From assembly GCA_020252645.1 (NCBI GenBank), contig JADCCN010000003.1, positions 210,160-274,159 of the forward strand: 64,000 nt of DNA, written 5' to 3'. Below are positions 8,497 to 16,795 of the stretch, in pieces. A model generated the notes under the pieces. It ran no database searches. It was not told the origin of the DNA and worked only from the letters and a program-made list of their open reading frames with translations. Position 1 is the first letter of the stretch. Every line of letters starts with the position of its first letter. The translations under genes were made by a program, and so were the position numbers. The stretch is from Methylobacterium sp. (GTDB lineage: Bacteria > Pseudomonadota > Alphaproteobacteria > Rhizobiales > Beijerinckiaceae).

Positions 8497-9642
8497 ATGC
8501 GATCACGCCAATTCGATTGGAAACCCGGCACCGGCCTGTCCTGGCACGGCGAAGCGGGCTTCGAAGCTGAATTCGTCCTGTATTTCGGGGCGGGCGCGCT
8601 GCTGTCCGATCCCGCCTGCTACAAGGCGCTGCGCAAGGCCTTTCCCCACACCGCCCTTGTCGGCTGCTCCGCCGGGGAGCTTTTCGATCCGGCACAGATC
8701 TGCGATGATCGGGTGCTGGCCGTTGCGGTGGGCTTCCACGAAACCCGCACGCGGCTCGCCTCGGTGGAGGTCGCGAAAGCAAGCCACTCGGCCGATGCCG
8801 GTGCCGCCATCGGGCGGCGATTGGCAGCGCCCGACCTGCGCGCCATGCTGGTCTTCTCGGATGGCCTGAACGTCGATGGCACCGCCCTCGTCGCCGGGCT
8901 GCAGGAAACCGTGAGCCCCATGGTGACGATCGGCGGCCTTCCGGCCGGTGATGGCGTGGCCTTCGGGCCGACCCTTGTCGGGGCCAATGCACCGCCGGCG
9001 AGCGGCTGCGTCGCGGCGATCGGCCTTTATGGCGAACACCTCTCGATCGAGGCCGGCATTGCCGGCGGCTGCCCCCCCTTCGGCCCGCGCCGCATGATCA
9101 CCCGGTCGCAGGGCAACGGGCTGCAGGAACCTGATGGCCGTCCGGCTTTCAAACCCCGTCGTCGCAATCTCGAGGGGGAAGACCTGCGCACCATCCCCGG
9201 TGCGGCGCTGTTGTTTCCCTTGCGCGCAGAGCCTCGGCACCAGCCCGGCCAGGATCGGGCGCGGATGATGCGCTCGATCGATCAGGCCAGCGGCGAGATG
9301 ATTTTCGCCGGGCGCAAGCCGCAGGGCTGGAATGCGCAATGGATGCGCAGCCCCGCCCTCATGGCCGACAGCGCCGCCGAGGCCCTGCACCAGGCCGAGC
9401 CGAGCGCCTGCGAAGCGGAAGGGCTGGCGCTCCTGGTGTCCTGCATCGGGCGGCAGCTCGAGAGGGGCCGGCGCGCGGTTGAAAAGATCGAGGCTGCGGC
9501 CGAAGCCATGGCCGCGCGGCATGCGCTGACCGGCTTCGATTTCCGTGGCCAGGTTTCACCGCATCCCCGACCCGGCTTCTCGCAACGGCATGGCCGGACC
9601 ATGACCGTGGCAACGGCCTCGGAAACGAGCGACGAGGCTTGA
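8497..9642 (+). CDS. FIST-domain sensory protein
   Basis: FIST N and C domains make up most of this 381-residue soluble protein. FIST_N features are FVLYFGAGALLSDP, ALVGCSAGELFDP, and LVFSDGLNVDGTALV; FIST_C features are GPRRMITRSQGN, the GAALLFPL strand and ALLVSCIGRQLERGRR. FIST proteins sense small ligands, and one subgroup (NosP) binds heme and nitric oxide and controls c-di-GMP enzymes. The stop overlaps the next gene's start (TGATG), a PAS-GGDEF-EAL protein, so the pair very likely acts together. The start is uncertain: the ATG at 8497 has no clear ribosome binding site, and an in-frame start at 8422 would add 25 unlike residues. No TM segment is seen. Confidence 0.8.
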   Translation: MRSRQFDWKPGTGLSWHGEAGFEAEFVLYFGAGALLSDPACYKALRKAFPHTALVGCSAGELFDPAQICDDRVLAVAVGFHETRTRLASVEVAKASHSADAGAAIGRRLAAPDLRAMLVFSDGLNVDGTALVAGLQETVSPMVTIGGLPAGDGVAFGPTLVGANAPPASGCVAAIGLYGEHLSIEAGIAGGCPPFGPRRMITRSQGNGLQEPDGRPAFKPRRRNLEGEDLRTIPGAALLFPLRAEPRHQPGQDRARMMRSIDQASGEMIFAGRKPQGWNAQWMRSPALMADSAAEALHQAEPSACEAEGLALLVSCIGRQLERGRRAVEKIEAAAEAMAARHALTGFDFRGQVSPHPRPGFSQRHGRTMTVATASETSDEA

Positions 9643-12296
9643 TGTCCAGCCGGCTCTTCGAAACGCAGCTCGCGCAGGCAACCCGCGCCGACCAGAGCGT
9701 GGATATCGATCGGCTGGGCGAGCTTGTCGCGGCGGCCTATGCCGAGGCCGAGCGCGAGCAGCGACGCAACGAGCATTTGATCGCCGTGATGATCAAGGAG
9801 GTCACCCGGCTCGAAAGCAATGTGCAGGCCTTTGTAGCGGCACGCAAGGCGGAACTCGCCGTGGCGGCCGATACCCTCAACATGACCCTGGAAAATGTGG
9901 ACCAGGGCATCGTGATGATCGACTGCGAGGGCCGGATCAGCAGCTACAACAGTCGCTTCCTCGACTTCACAGGACTGACGCAGGAGGAATGCTGCGGTCG
10001 CCCGCTCTTCCGTGCGATCCTGGACCGCATGATGGCAAGGGGCGAGTTCGACGGCATGGAATCCCGGTTCCGCCATTGGATGCATACCCCCGCCCATGAA
10101 CCGGACAACCGCATCTTCGAACATACCCGGCCGGACGGCACGGTGCTGCGCGTGCAGACGCGCCGGCTGTCGCAAGGCGGTGAAGTTCGCGTCCTCTCGG
10201 ATATCACAGACATCGTCGCCCGCCAGCGCGAGATCGAGCAGGCTCGCCGCCTTCTCGAGGAAACCCTCGAGCATGTGACGCAGGGCGTGATGAAGATCAG
10301 CGCCGATCGGCGGATCGAATTCTGCAACAGGCGCGTTCTGGAGATCCTGGATCTGCCCGAGGGCCTCATCCAGCTCGGCATGCCCTTCCAAGAACTGGTG
10401 GAATACCAGATCCGCAACGGGGAATGCCCAAACCAGAGCGAGGAATTGATCCATCTCCTGCGCAATGGCGGGGTTCTGGACCGGTTCCATGCCTATGAGC
10501 GGAAACGGCCGAACGGACGCGTGCTCGATGTCCGAACGATACCGCTGGCGGATGGCAGCGCGGTGCGCACCTTCACCGATGTGACCGCTTCACGCCAGCG
10601 CGAGGATCGCCTCGAACAGGCCGAGGCGGAATTCCGCTCACTGTTCGAAAATTCCATCGTGGGGATCTACCGGTCGACGATCGACGGGCGGCAGCTGCGG
10701 GCAAACCCGGCGCTCGCCCGGCTCAAAGGCTTCTCCTGCGAGGAGGAAATGCTGCAATCGGGCGATGATCTCGCCCGCGACTGGTATGTGGACCCCAAGC
10801 GCCGCGATGCATTCGCGGCCATCATGCAGAAGGAAGGCCGCGTTTCGGATCTTGTCTCCGAGGTATACCGGGCGGGGACGCGCGAGCGGTTCTGGGTGTC
10901 GGAATCGGCCTGGATCGTGCGCGATGCCGAAGGCACCCCCCTCTATTGCGAGGGGATGGTGATCGACGCGACCGATCGGAAAAAGGCCGAAAGCGAGATC
11001 CAGCACCTGGCCCTTCATGATGTGCTGACGAACCTGCCCAACCGGACGCTCTTCCTCGAGAAGCTGGGCAATGCCATTGCCACCAACCGTCGCGGGCAGG
11101 AGCTTGCCATCCTCTGCCTCGACCTCGATCACTTCAAGGACGTGAACGACACGATGGGGCATGATTCGGGCGATGTGCTGCTGAAGCTCGCGGCGCGACG
11201 CATCGCGCGCGTGGTGGCGCAAACCGGGATGGCCGCGCGCTTCGGCGGCGACGAGTTCGCGGTGATCCTGCCGGAAGTGCACGACCGGGATGCGGTGGTG
11301 CAGCTGTGCAAGAGCATCGTCCGCAAGCTGTCCATGCCCTATCGGGTGCGCGGCAGCCGCGTCTTCGTGGGCGCCAGCGTCGGCGTGGCCCTTTCCCCGA
11401 CCGATGGCACGGACGCGCATGAATTGCTCAAGAAGGCGGATATCGCGCTTTACCGTGCGAAACGCGACGGGCGCGGCACCTATGCCTTCTTCGATGAGGG
11501 GATGACCGCGGCAATCCGTGCACGGCGGGAGGTGGAGCAGGATCTGCGCCGTGCCATCCAGAACAACGAGTTCGTGCTCTATTACCAGCCGATCGTCGAT
11601 CTCGAGCACAACAGGCCGATTGCCTACGAGGCGCTGATCCGCTGGAACCATCCGCACAAGGGCTTGCTGTCGCCGGCCTATTTCGTGGAAATCGCGGAGG
11701 AGAGCGGCCTCATCCTGCAGATCGGCGAAAACGCGCTCCGGCAGGCCTGCCACACCTTCGCGAAGCTTCCGGCAGAATTATCCGTTTCCGTGAACCTGTC
11801 ATCGGTCCAGTTCCGCAACCACCAGCTCGCGGTGTCGGTCATCAATGCGCTGGCCATGGCCGGCCTTGCCCCGCATCGGTTGATCCTTGAGATTACGGAA
11901 TCCGTGCTGCTGACCGACGATAACCGCACCCTCGATATCCTGCGCCAGCTTCGCCTGCTGGGCGTGCGGATCGCGCTTGACGATTTCGGCATCGGCCATT
12001 CCTCGCTGAGCTACATCCAGAAATTCCCCTTCGACAAGATCAAGATCGACCGCTCTTTCGTCCAGGATACCGACGACGGCACCATGAACATGGCGATCCG
12101 CCGCGCGATCCTCGGCCTTGGGCAAGATCTCGGCGTCGATGTCGTGGTCGAGGGCGTGGAGACCACCTACCAGCGCGACATGCTGATCTTCGAAGGCGCG
12201 CGCTACGCTCAGGGGTTCCTGTTCGGTCGCCCGCTTTCGGCCGAGGCCCAATTCGGGCCTGAATTCGCGGCGGGCGCCGATCGCAAGGTGGCCTGA
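9642..12296 (+). CDS. PAS-GGDEF-EAL c-di-GMP turnover protein
   Basis: A bifunctional-type cyclic di-GMP enzyme of 884 residues with no membrane segment. Order: N-terminal helical/coiled-coil region (to about 75), three PAS domains (about 80-190, 205-320, 325-450), diguanylate cyclase domain with intact GGDEF at 535-539, and EAL phosphodiesterase domain with EAL at 663-665, the DDFGIGHSS loop and VVVEGVE. Both catalytic motifs are intact, so either activity is possible. No RxxD inhibitory site precedes GGDEF. The gene starts within the stop of the FIST gene, which suggests that the FIST protein is the sensory partner. Confidence 0.93.
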   Translation: MSSRLFETQLAQATRADQSVDIDRLGELVAAAYAEAEREQRRNEHLIAVMIKEVTRLESNVQAFVAARKAELAVAADTLNMTLENVDQGIVMIDCEGRISSYNSRFLDFTGLTQEECCGRPLFRAILDRMMARGEFDGMESRFRHWMHTPAHEPDNRIFEHTRPDGTVLRVQTRRLSQGGEVRVLSDITDIVARQREIEQARRLLEETLEHVTQGVMKISADRRIEFCNRRVLEILDLPEGLIQLGMPFQELVEYQIRNGECPNQSEELIHLLRNGGVLDRFHAYERKRPNGRVLDVRTIPLADGSAVRTFTDVTASRQREDRLEQAEAEFRSLFENSIVGIYRSTIDGRQLRANPALARLKGFSCEEEMLQSGDDLARDWYVDPKRRDAFAAIMQKEGRVSDLVSEVYRAGTRERFWVSESAWIVRDAEGTPLYCEGMVIDATDRKKAESEIQHLALHDVLTNLPNRTLFLEKLGNAIATNRRGQELAILCLDLDHFKDVNDTMGHDSGDVLLKLAARRIARVVAQTGMAARFGGDEFAVILPEVHDRDAVVQLCKSIVRKLSMPYRVRGSRVFVGASVGVALSPTDGTDAHELLKKADIALYRAKRDGRGTYAFFDEGMTAAIRARREVEQDLRRAIQNNEFVLYYQPIVDLEHNRPIAYEALIRWNHPHKGLLSPAYFVEIAEESGLILQIGENALRQACHTFAKLPAELSVSVNLSSVQFRNHQLAVSVINALAMAGLAPHRLILEITESVLLTDDNRTLDILRQLRLLGVRIALDDFGIGHSSLSYIQKFPFDKIKIDRSFVQDTDDGTMNMAIRRAILGLGQDLGVDVVVEGVETTYQRDMLIFEGARYAQGFLFGRPLSAEAQFGPEFAAGADRKVA

Positions 12297-12319
12297 GCCT
12301 CCCCTGCCCGGCCCTGACA

Positions 12320-12352
12320 ACAAGAAACCCGGCATCGCTGCCGGGTTCTTGT
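12320..12352. terminator. Bidirectional terminator between convergent genes
   Basis: Arms at 12320-12334 and 12339-12352 (ACAAGAAACCCGGCA / TGCCGGGTTCTTGT) form a 14-bp stem with one bulged A and a four-base loop. A/T-rich ends on both sides let it work for the GGDEF-EAL gene (+) and the VWA gene (-). Confidence 0.75.
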
Positions 12353-12392
12353 GATGGGGCCCTTGCTCCGGCAAGGCGCATCCTCCGGCGGG

Positions 12393-13859
12393 TCATTTCG
12401 TCAGGCGAAGCTCGCTGATGTTCATGCCGATCTTCGAGAAGGCCGCGAGGAAATCCGCGGAATTCTTCGCATCGAAGAACTGGCCGCCGGTATCGAGAGC
12501 GCAGGTCTTCAGGAGTTCCTTGGTCGGCACGTCGTTCACATCGAACGCCACCGAATAGATGGTGATGGCGTTGGCCTTATCGTTGGAGATGTTCTTGCAG
12601 ATCTCCTTGACGAGCTGGTTCGAGAGCGCACCATTCGAGCCATTATGCGTGGGATAGTTCGGCGACTTGGTGTTCAGGCCATCCGTCATCAGGATCAGGA
12701 ACTTGCGCACGGGCTCTGCCGATGTGCGGGTCGCAGCGTTGCTCAGCGGCGCCTGCGGCGAAAGCATGCGCCAGGCCCAGATCAGGCCCGCCGGGATATA
12801 GGTCTCGCCATTCGGCGTGAGCGCCTGGATGCGGGCCTTCGCCAGGGTTGCATCGGTGGTCAGATCGAGGATCTCCGTGCCGCAGGTGATGTTCATGATG
12901 CCCGGGATGCGCGTGCCGTAGCTGCCGTCCTGCGTGTTGAGCGGGTAATTGCGCGAGCCTGCGCAGCCGTTCCATTTGGCGGTGGTGGTCCAGGTCTTGC
13001 AGACTTCCTTGTCCGGCCCGTAGACGGGATGGCACTGGTTCTGGAAGAACCCGGCCTTGGCGGGAGAGCCTCCGCAGGAAAAGGGAACACCGTCATTAAA
13101 GCAGGTGCCCGGCGGCTTCGCCGGCTGCGGGGGCACCCAGACCTGCTTGCAGTTCGTCCAGCCGATCACCTGCTTCTCCATCTTGCAGCTGGTGTTCGGG
13201 GTCGAGGAATCCGGCGGGACATTCGCCCAGGGCTGGTTGCGGTTCGAGACGCCGATATTCACATACTGGCCGAAGGGCACGATGCCGAATTTCAGCTTGT
13301 CCGGGTCCAGCGCCAACGGCTTCAGATCGTCCATCAGCTTGGTCGCGGCATCCTTGAGAGTAGCGATCTTCCAGCCGGTCATCGAAAAGGTCGTGTCGAG
13401 CGCGAGCACCACTTCGGTAGGCGTGGTGAGCACCCCGATCGCTTCCGCGAAGGTGGAAACGCTGAGATCCTGGTGGCCGAGAATCCGGCTCATCGTGGTG
13501 GGGATGTCGGCCGAGGCCGTGACACGAAAGCCGTAGTTGCGGCCATCCTTCACGATGTTCTCCGGCTTCATCGCGACCTTCGTCAGATCGTGTTCGCTCT
13601 GATTGAGGTTGGCCTCGAAAACCTGCTTCGCCGCTTCCTCGCGCTCGGCCGCTGTTCCGACGAGGCGGGCTCCGGCAAGGGCGGCTGAATCCGCCGCAAA
13701 GAAAAGCGAGGATTTCGCTTGGGAGCCGCGTGCATAATCCACGGCAAGGCCGGTGACGCCGATCAATCCCACGGAACTGAGGGCGAAGATCATGGCGACA
13801 TGACCACGGCGATCTTGCGCGAAACGGCGCGTCAGGGCGGCGAACTTTTGGCGGACCAT
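12393..13859 (-). CDS. TadG-like pilus-assembly protein with VWA domain
   Basis: Predicted anchored, outward-facing protein of 488 residues. The N-terminus (FAQDRRGHVAMIFALSS onwards) is the TadE/TadG-type basic stretch and single membrane helix. A von Willebrand A domain follows, with a MIDAS-like DTTFS in VLALDTTFSMTG near residue 155; Thr replaces the usual first Ser. The domain is split by a Cys-rich insert (about residues 225-310, at least eight Cys), then continues at KFLILMTDGLNTKSP. TadG homologues belong to Flp/Tad pilus loci, but no other tad gene is in view, so this may be an orphan. The ATG at 13859 has AGAGGTC upstream and was preferred over an in-frame start at 13895. Confidence 0.8.
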   Translation of the reverse strand: MVRQKFAALTRRFAQDRRGHVAMIFALSSVGLIGVTGLAVDYARGSQAKSSLFFAADSAALAGARLVGTAAEREEAAKQVFEANLNQSEHDLTKVAMKPENIVKDGRNYGFRVTASADIPTTMSRILGHQDLSVSTFAEAIGVLTTPTEVVLALDTTFSMTGWKIATLKDAATKLMDDLKPLALDPDKLKFGIVPFGQYVNIGVSNRNQPWANVPPDSSTPNTSCKMEKQVIGWTNCKQVWVPPQPAKPPGTCFNDGVPFSCGGSPAKAGFFQNQCHPVYGPDKEVCKTWTTTAKWNGCAGSRNYPLNTQDGSYGTRIPGIMNITCGTEILDLTTDATLAKARIQALTPNGETYIPAGLIWAWRMLSPQAPLSNAATRTSAEPVRKFLILMTDGLNTKSPNYPTHNGSNGALSNQLVKEICKNISNDKANAITIYSVAFDVNDVPTKELLKTCALDTGGQFFDAKNSADFLAAFSKIGMNISELRLTK

Positions 13860-14115
13860 GGTTGACCTCTTGGCAACAAAATTCAGTCCCGGCACGCTCG
13901 CGTTGAAACCGGAACAAAGCTTTAAGCCGATCGCAGAGCCGCGAGAGCGCAGTTTGTGGAAATTTCATTCAAATGCGCGGCAAAAAACGCTTAGAAGCGC
14001 GATTTCCGACCCTGAAAGCCCCGGAAGACGGAGACAGCGACACACGCATTGCGTGCATCCAGATTTACAATTATTGGTTGCAAGGTAAAGACGAACTTTC
14101 CGCAATCGGTTGAAA

Positions 14116-15279
14116 TCACACACGTCCCTCGATTGCCCGCCGGAAAAGGTCGGCGGAGGCCTCTTCCGTCAGCGGCACGGGATTGCCGCCGGCGGTGGGA
14201 TCGTTGGGGGACATCGTCGCCATCAGCGCGACATCGGGGCTCTGCACGCCGAGTTCCTTCAGCGTATGCGGCACGCCGAGTTCCGCGCGCAGCTTCATGA
14301 CGAAATCGAGGAAGGCCGGATAGCTCGGTTGCAGCCCGAGATAGGCCGCGACCCGGGCAAGCTTTTCTTCCACGGCGCGGCGGTTGAATTCCAGCACATA
14401 GGGCATGAAGACGGCGTTCGTCATGCCGTGATGCGTGTTGTAGAGCGAGCCGACGGGATGCGAGAGTGCATGGATCGCGCCAAGTGCCTTCTGGAAGGCG
14501 GTTGCGCCCATCGCGGCAGCACTCATCATGTGGGAGCGGGCCTCGAGATCCGCGCCGTCCTTCGCCGCGCGCGGCAGATATTCCTTCACGAGGCGCATGC
14601 CCTCGAGCGCGATGCCATCGGCCAGAGGGTGGTAGAACGGCCCGCAATAGGCTTCGAGGCAATGCGCGAAGGCATCCATCCCCGTGCCGACCGTGATCAC
14701 CCGGGGCATGCCGATGGTGAGTTCAGGATCGCAGATCGTGATCCTGGGCATCATCAGCGGGTGGAAGATCACCTTCTTCGTGTGCGTCGTCTCATCGGTG
14801 ATGACGCCGGCGCGCCCCACTTCCGAGCCCGTTCCGGCGGTGGTGGGCACCGCGACGATGGGGAAGATGCCGGCCGGGTCCGCGCGCGTCCACCAATCGC
14901 CGATATCCTCGAAATCCCACATCGGACGCGTCTGCCCGGCCATGAAGGCGATGACCTTGCCGGCATCGAGCGCAGAGCCGCCGCCGAACGCCACCACGCC
15001 ATCATGCCGCCCGGCGCGCAGAACCGCGATCCCCGCTTCCACATTCGCAGCGACCGGGTTCGGCTTCACATCGGAGAAGATGGCGCAAGGCAAACCTGCC
15101 GCATCCAGCTGCGCCTTGGCGGCCGCGACCATCGGCATCTTCGCGAGCACGGGGTCGGTCACCAGCAGGGGCCGCGAGAAGCCCGCCTTCCTCACCGCAT
15201 CGGCGAGTTCCAAGATGCGCCCCGCGCCGAAACGCACGGAGGTGGGGTAGTTCCAGTTGCCGCGAAGGATCATGACCAT
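14116..15279 (-). CDS. Iron-containing alcohol dehydrogenase
   Basis: Group III (Fe-dependent) NAD(P)-linked alcohol dehydrogenase of 387 residues. The cofactor motif GGGSALDAGK is near residue 100, and metal-binding residues are in GTGMDAFAHCLEAY and ALSHPVGSLYNTHHGM. The family includes 4-hydroxybutyrate, 1,3-propanediol and lactaldehyde dehydrogenases, so the substrate is open. It is third in a minus-strand group with a glutamine-synthetase-like ligase and an aldehyde dehydrogenase, which suggests oxidation of an alcohol group on a gamma-glutamylated amine. A REP-like palindrome separates it from the aldehyde dehydrogenase gene. An ATG two codons later (15273) is an equally good start. Confidence 0.85.
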   Translation of the reverse strand: MVMILRGNWNYPTSVRFGAGRILELADAVRKAGFSRPLLVTDPVLAKMPMVAAAKAQLDAAGLPCAIFSDVKPNPVAANVEAGIAVLRAGRHDGVVAFGGGSALDAGKVIAFMAGQTRPMWDFEDIGDWWTRADPAGIFPIVAVPTTAGTGSEVGRAGVITDETTHTKKVIFHPLMMPRITICDPELTIGMPRVITVGTGMDAFAHCLEAYCGPFYHPLADGIALEGMRLVKEYLPRAAKDGADLEARSHMMSAAAMGATAFQKALGAIHALSHPVGSLYNTHHGMTNAVFMPYVLEFNRRAVEEKLARVAAYLGLQPSYPAFLDFVMKLRAELGVPHTLKELGVQSPDVALMATMSPNDPTAGGNPVPLTEEASADLFRRAIEGRV

Positions 15280-15292
15280 TTCCGTTTATGGG

Positions 15293-15379
15293 CGTCATTC
15301 TCGAGAAGCGAAGCGACGAGGCAATCCAGCCTTTTCTGGATTGCCGCGTCGGGCGCTGCGCGCCCTCCTCGCAATGACG
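15293..15379. repeat. REP-like palindromic intergenic element
   Basis: An 87-base element bounded by CGTCATT and AATGACG. It contains a perfect 10-bp inner palindrome (GGCAATCCAG / CTGGATTGCC, loop CCTTTT) and a second small hairpin GGGCG/CGCCC. This style of repeat is dispersed in many proteobacterial genomes. It fills the gap between the aldehyde and alcohol dehydrogenase genes; no second copy was found in this window. Confidence 0.75.
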
Positions 15380-15385
15380 GTGGCG

Positions 15386-16771
15386 TTACACATGTTTGAG
15401 GTGGAAGCTCTTGGGGCGGGTCAGCGCGTCGTAACCGAGCACGGAGAGCGAGGCGCCGCGCCCGGTCTCCTTCACGCCGGTCCAGGCGAGGCCGGGATCA
15501 AGATAATCCGCCCGGTTGGCGAAGACCGTGCCGGTTTCGAGCCGCTCCCCGATGCGGATGGCCGCTTCGATATCCCGCGTGAAAATCGCGGCGGTAAGGC
15601 CGTATCTGCTGTCGTTCATGAGGCGGATCGCCTCGGCATCATCGCGCACGGGCATGATGCCGAGCACGGGGCCGAAACTTTCCTCATTCATCACCGCCAT
15701 GTCATGCGTGACATTCGTGAAGATCTGCGGCGCGAGATAGGGCGTGCCATCGCGGTTCGCAGCCCAATCGACCGGGCAGAGATGCGGTTTCGCGCCGGCC
15801 TTCATCGCGGCGTTCGATTGCGCGCGCACCACATCGGCAAGGCGCAGCTGCGCCATGGGGCCGAGGGTGACAGCCTCGCTCAGCGGATTGCCCATCACAT
15901 ATTGCTTCACCAGCGCCTTCGCATCCGCCACGAATTTCTCGAAGACATCGGCATGCACATAGGCGCGCTCGATGCCGCAGCAGCACTGGCCGGAATTGAA
16001 GAAGGCGGCATCCACCACCGTTTCGACCGCGTTCTGCCAATCCGCATCGGGGCGGATATAGGCCGGGTCCTTGCCGCCGAGTTCGAGGCCCACGCCCGTG
16101 AAGGTGCCGGCCGCCGCGCGCTCGATGACGCGACCTGCTTCGACCGAACCCGTGAAGCAGACCTGGTTGACCGAGCCGGAAGCAATGATCTTCAGCGTCT
16201 CCTCATGGCCGAGCACCAGCGTGCGGAACAGCCCTTTCGGCAGGCCGGCTTCATCCGCCGCCATCTGGAAGCGCTCGCCCACAAGAAGCGTCTGCGCCGC
16301 GTGCTTCAGGATCACCGCATTGCCCGCGACCAAAGCCGGCACGACCGTGTTCACCGCCGTGAGATAGGGGTAGTTCCAGGGCGCGATGGTGAAGACGATC
16401 CCCGCCGGCTCACGACGGATGAACCGCGTGAAGCCCTCGCGCTTCTCCGGCACGATATCGGCCAAGGCTTGCGGCGCGATGGCGATCATGTGCCGCGCAC
16501 GTTCCTCGAAGCCCTTGAGTTCGCCCGCGGCATAGCGGATGGGCCGGCCCATCTGGCGCGTGAGTTCGGGGCCGATCTCGTCCTTCATCGCCACCATACA
16601 ATCGACGAAGCGGCTCACCGCCGCCTGCCTTTCCGCCAGCGGCACATGCCGCCATTCGGCCTCGGCCGCGCGTGCGGCGGCCAGTGCGGCGGCTATCTCA
16701 TCCGCGCTGGCGACCGGGCGGCGCGCCACTTCCGCGCCGTCGATGGGGGAGATGCAGGTGATGACGGTCAT
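15386..16771 (-). CDS. NAD(P)-dependent aldehyde dehydrogenase
   Basis: Aldehyde dehydrogenase superfamily member of 461 residues, oxidising an aldehyde to the acid. Motifs: IAPWNYPYL near 130, LELGGKDPAYI with the general-base Glu near 235, the nucleophile region FFNSGQCCCGIERAYV with three consecutive cysteines, and EESFGPVLG near 370. It is 24 bases downstream of the glutamine-synthetase-like gene, as PuuC-type or related enzymes are in amine pathways. The start ATG gives a normal family N-terminus. Substrate not determinable; gamma-glutamyl aldehydes are favoured by context. Confidence 0.88.
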   Translation of the reverse strand: MTVITCISPIDGAEVARRPVASADEIAAALAAARAAEAEWRHVPLAERQAAVSRFVDCMVAMKDEIGPELTRQMGRPIRYAAGELKGFEERARHMIAIAPQALADIVPEKREGFTRFIRREPAGIVFTIAPWNYPYLTAVNTVVPALVAGNAVILKHAAQTLLVGERFQMAADEAGLPKGLFRTLVLGHEETLKIIASGSVNQVCFTGSVEAGRVIERAAAGTFTGVGLELGGKDPAYIRPDADWQNAVETVVDAAFFNSGQCCCGIERAYVHADVFEKFVADAKALVKQYVMGNPLSEAVTLGPMAQLRLADVVRAQSNAAMKAGAKPHLCPVDWAANRDGTPYLAPQIFTNVTHDMAVMNEESFGPVLGIMPVRDDAEAIRLMNDSRYGLTAAIFTRDIEAAIRIGERLETGTVFANRADYLDPGLAWTGVKETGRGASLSVLGYDALTRPKSFHLKHV

Positions 16772-16795
16772 GATCTGTCCTCGGCTGGAGCCGGT

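Noticed and set aside
10990..11260. Allosteric inhibitory site of the GGDEF domain
   Set aside because: No RxxD is present five residues before GGDEF, so product inhibition through the I-site was not claimed.
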